Positions 62,171 to 64,000 of a stretch of 64,000 bases of DNA are shown piece by piece; within the stretch, counting starts at the first letter, position 1, and each line of letters opens with the position of its first letter. The position numbers were made by a program, and so were the translations under genes. The notes below the pieces were generated by a model. It did no database searches and was not told where the DNA came from. It was given only the letters and a program-made list of their open reading frames with translations. The stretch is from Longimicrobium terrae. Lineage in GTDB: Bacteria; Gemmatimonadota; Gemmatimonadetes; Longimicrobiales; Longimicrobiaceae. The stretch covers positions 1 through 64,000 of the forward strand of contig NZ_JACHIA010000013.1 of assembly GCF_014202995.1 (NCBI RefSeq), given 5' to 3'.

Positions 62171-64000
62171 ATGAACGCTGATACCGAACACGACATGGAC
62201 GAGACCGGCGGCGCGCCCGAAGTGGCCGTCATCGGCATGTCCGGGCGCTTTCCCGGCGCGGACGATCTGGATGCGTTCTGGCGCAACCTCCGCGACGGCG
62301 TGGAGTCGATCCGCACCTTTTCGCCCGACGAGATGCTGGCCGCGGGCGCGCACCCCGACGACCTGGCGAATCCCAACTGGGTCGCCGCCGGGGGGCCGCT
62401 GAGCCGCGACGTGGTGGAGGGCTTTGACGCCGCCTTTTTCGGCTACAACCCGCGCGAGGCCGAAACGCTGGAGCCGGGGCACCGCCTGTTTCTGGAATGC
62501 TGCTGGGAGGCGCTGGAGAACGGCGGCCAGGATCCCGCGCGCGTGGCCGGAAACGTGGGCGTGTTCGCCGGGGCCGGGGTGCCGCACTACACCGACCACC
62601 ACGTGCGCCCCCGCCGCGAGCTGGCGGCAACCGTGGGAGAATTTCAGCTCTTCGTGGGGAGCGGCAAGGACTTCGTCGCCACGCGCACCTCGTACAAGCT
62701 GAACCTGCGCGGCCCGTCGGTGAGCGTGCAGACCGGCTGCTCCACCTCGCTGGTCGCCATCCACACCGCCGCGCAGTCGCTGCTGCACGGCGAGTGCGAC
62801 TTGGCGCTGGCGGGAGGCGCCAACGTGGTTCCCGCCACCACCGGCTACATGTACGCGCCGGGCGGGATCAGCTCGCCGGACGGGCACTGCCGCGCGTTCG
62901 ACGCGGAAGCCGCCGGCACGCTTGTCGGCTCGGGTGTGGGCGCGGTGCTGCTGAAGCGGCTGGATGACGCGGTTCGCGACGGCGACCCCATCCGCGCCGT
63001 GATCAAGGGAAGCGCCATCAACAACGACGGTTCGCTCAAGGTCGCCTTTACCGCGCCGTCGGTGGAAGGGCAGGCCGCCGTGATCCGCGAGGCGCTGGAG
63101 GTGTCCGATGTGGATCCGGAAACCATCCGCTTCGTGGAAGGACACGGCAGCGGAACCGACCTGGGCGACCCCATCGAGATCAGCGCGCTGACGCAGGCCT
63201 TCCGCAGCTGGACGGAGCGCCGCCAGTTCGCCGCGGTGGGGAGCGTAAAGACCAACGTGGGCCACCTGGACGCCGCCGCTGGGGTCGCGGGCTTCATCAA
63301 GGCCGTGCTGGCGGTGGAGAACGGCCAGGTGCCGCCGACCGTACACTTTCAGTCGCCGAGCGCCAAGATCGACTTTGCGTCCAGCCCGTTCTACGTCTCC
63401 GGGCGGCTGGAGCCGTGGGGGATGGACGGGGTGCCGCGCCGCGCGGGCGTCAGCAGCTTCGGCATCGGCGGGACCAACGCGCACGTGGTGATCGAGCAGG
63501 CGCCGGAGCCGGAGGCGTCTCAGTCCCGCCGCGACACGCACCTGCTCGTCCTTTCCGCCCGCACGCCCTCGGCGCTGGATGCCGCGACGGAGCGGCTGGC
63601 GGCGCACCTGCGCGACGCACCGGCCACGTCCATTGCCGACACCGCCTGGACGCTGCAGGCGGGACGTCGCGAGTTCGCCTTCCGGCGGATGCTGGTCGTC
63701 CGCGACGGGGAGGACGCCGCGGAGCTGCTCGCTTCCCGCCACCCGGAGCGGATGCTGACGGCGGCGGTGGAAGACGGGCACCGCTCCGTCGCGTTCCTCT
63801 TTCCCGGCGTGGGCGACCAGTACCCGGGAATGGCGCGCGGCCTGTACGACGCGGAGCCGGTGTTTCGCGCGGAGGTGGACCGCTGCGCGGATCTGCTGGC
63901 GCCGCACCTGGGGCTGGACCTGCGCGAAGTGCTCTTTCCCGCCGGATCCGAGCCGGCCGCGTCCCCCGCGGGCGGGCTGGACTTCCGCGCGATGCTGGCG
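62171..64000 (+). CDS. Type I polyketide synthase, N-terminal part (KS and start of AT), runs off the window
   Basis: 610 residues are visible and the frame is open at the right edge. The ketosynthase (about residues 17-435) starts EVAVIGMSGRFPGADDLDAF. Its catalytic triad is complete: Cys190 in VQTGCSTSLVAIH, His325 in EGHGSGTDLGDPIE and His365 in KTNVGHLDAAAG. The nucleophile context is TGCSTS rather than TACSSS, and EGHGSGT replaces EAHGTGT. After the linker (residues about 440-535), VAFLFPGVGDQYPGMARGL opens an acyltransferase domain whose GHSxG lies beyond the edge. GGAAGGG precedes the ATG. The gene follows NRPS-2 by 137 bases without a terminator, so it should take the peptidyl chain and extend it with a malonyl-type unit. 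Confidence 0.95.
   Translation, partial: MNADTEHDMDETGGAPEVAVIGMSGRFPGADDLDAFWRNLRDGVESIRTFSPDEMLAAGAHPDDLANPNWVAAGGPLSRDVVEGFDAAFFGYNPREAETLEPGHRLFLECCWEALENGGQDPARVAGNVGVFAGAGVPHYTDHHVRPRRELAATVGEFQLFVGSGKDFVATRTSYKLNLRGPSVSVQTGCSTSLVAIHTAAQSLLHGECDLALAGGANVVPATTGYMYAPGGISSPDGHCRAFDAEAAGTLVGSGVGAVLLKRLDDAVRDGDPIRAVIKGSAINNDGSLKVAFTAPSVEGQAAVIREALEVSDVDPETIRFVEGHGSGTDLGDPIEISALTQAFRSWTERRQFAAVGSVKTNVGHLDAAAGVAGFIKAVLAVENGQVPPTVHFQSPSAKIDFASSPFYVSGRLEPWGMDGVPRRAGVSSFGIGGTNAHVVIEQAPEPEASQSRRDTHLLVLSARTPSALDAATERLAAHLRDAPATSIADTAWTLQAGRREFAFRRMLVVRDGEDAAELLASRHPERMLTAAVEDGHRSVAFLFPGVGDQYPGMARGLYDAEPVFRAEVDRCADLLAPHLGLDLREVLFPAGSEPAASPAGGLDFRAMLA

Noticed and set aside
1-64000. tRNA or rRNA genes
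   Set aside because: No cloverleaf-like segment with a GTTCGA loop and CCA-type end was noticed. Not exhaustively tested without a tool such as tRNAscan-SE.

Overview
The window is a single GC-rich chromosomal segment. Three things suggest a Longimicrobium-type member of the Gemmatimonadota: futalosine-pathway menaquinone genes (mqnB, mqnD), many lipoproteins and Gram-negative envelope proteins, and several dispersed intergenic repeats. The lineage is an inference from gene content and was not tested by a marker gene. I see no tRNA, rRNA, CRISPR array, transposase or phage gene.

Layout. 1-10.7 kb: a small lipoprotein, a two-domain ALDH16-type aldehyde dehydrogenase, two tandem rhomboid proteases (the second with two GYF_2-like repeats), a metallo-beta-lactamase-like protein with a zinc ribbon, an L,D-transpeptidase, an unknown protein and a DEAD-box helicase. 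11-24 kb: mqnB-mqnD, a lipoprotein, an amidohydrolase fused to a CIA30-like domain, a DesK/NarL-type two-component pair, a lytic transglycosylase, topoisomerase IB, an ankyrin protein and a TPR-like lipoprotein. 23.7-28.9 kb: a compact five-gene minus-strand operon (M28 peptidase, ABC ATPase, ABC permease, BNR-repeat lipoprotein with a CxCC motif, TlpA-like thioredoxin). 29.5-39.7 kb: an aminotransferase, an M16 protease, and an ABCB-type exporter followed by a soluble histidine kinase and a receiver protein. 40.6-44.5 kb: a Rad52-like protein behind a TTGACA promoter, an EVE-domain protein overlapping a Ser/Thr kinase, and a small Cys-rich secreted protein next to a beta-propeller lipoprotein.

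44.6 kb to the end: the left part of a large hybrid NRPS-PKS cluster that runs off the right edge. It contains a type II thioesterase, a 2125-aa NRPS (A-T / C-A-nMT-T), a 3231-aa NRPS (three C-A-T modules) and the first 610 residues of a type I PKS (KS, start of AT). Read colinearly this predicts an N-methylated linear pentapeptide extended by at least one ketide unit. No epimerase, thioesterase domain, MbtH, PPTase or dedicated exporter lies inside the window. This cluster is the most likely source of an undescribed product.

The gaps between the older genes hold two repeat systems. One is a composite element of about 400 bp (modules R3-R1-R2-R4 in constant order, seven full or partial copies, four of them between convergent genes, none between divergent genes). 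The other is an element of about 185 bp with 14-bp terminal inverted repeats. Neither occurs inside the biosynthetic cluster. Starts were chosen by eye from Shine-Dalgarno spacing, signal peptides and family alignment.
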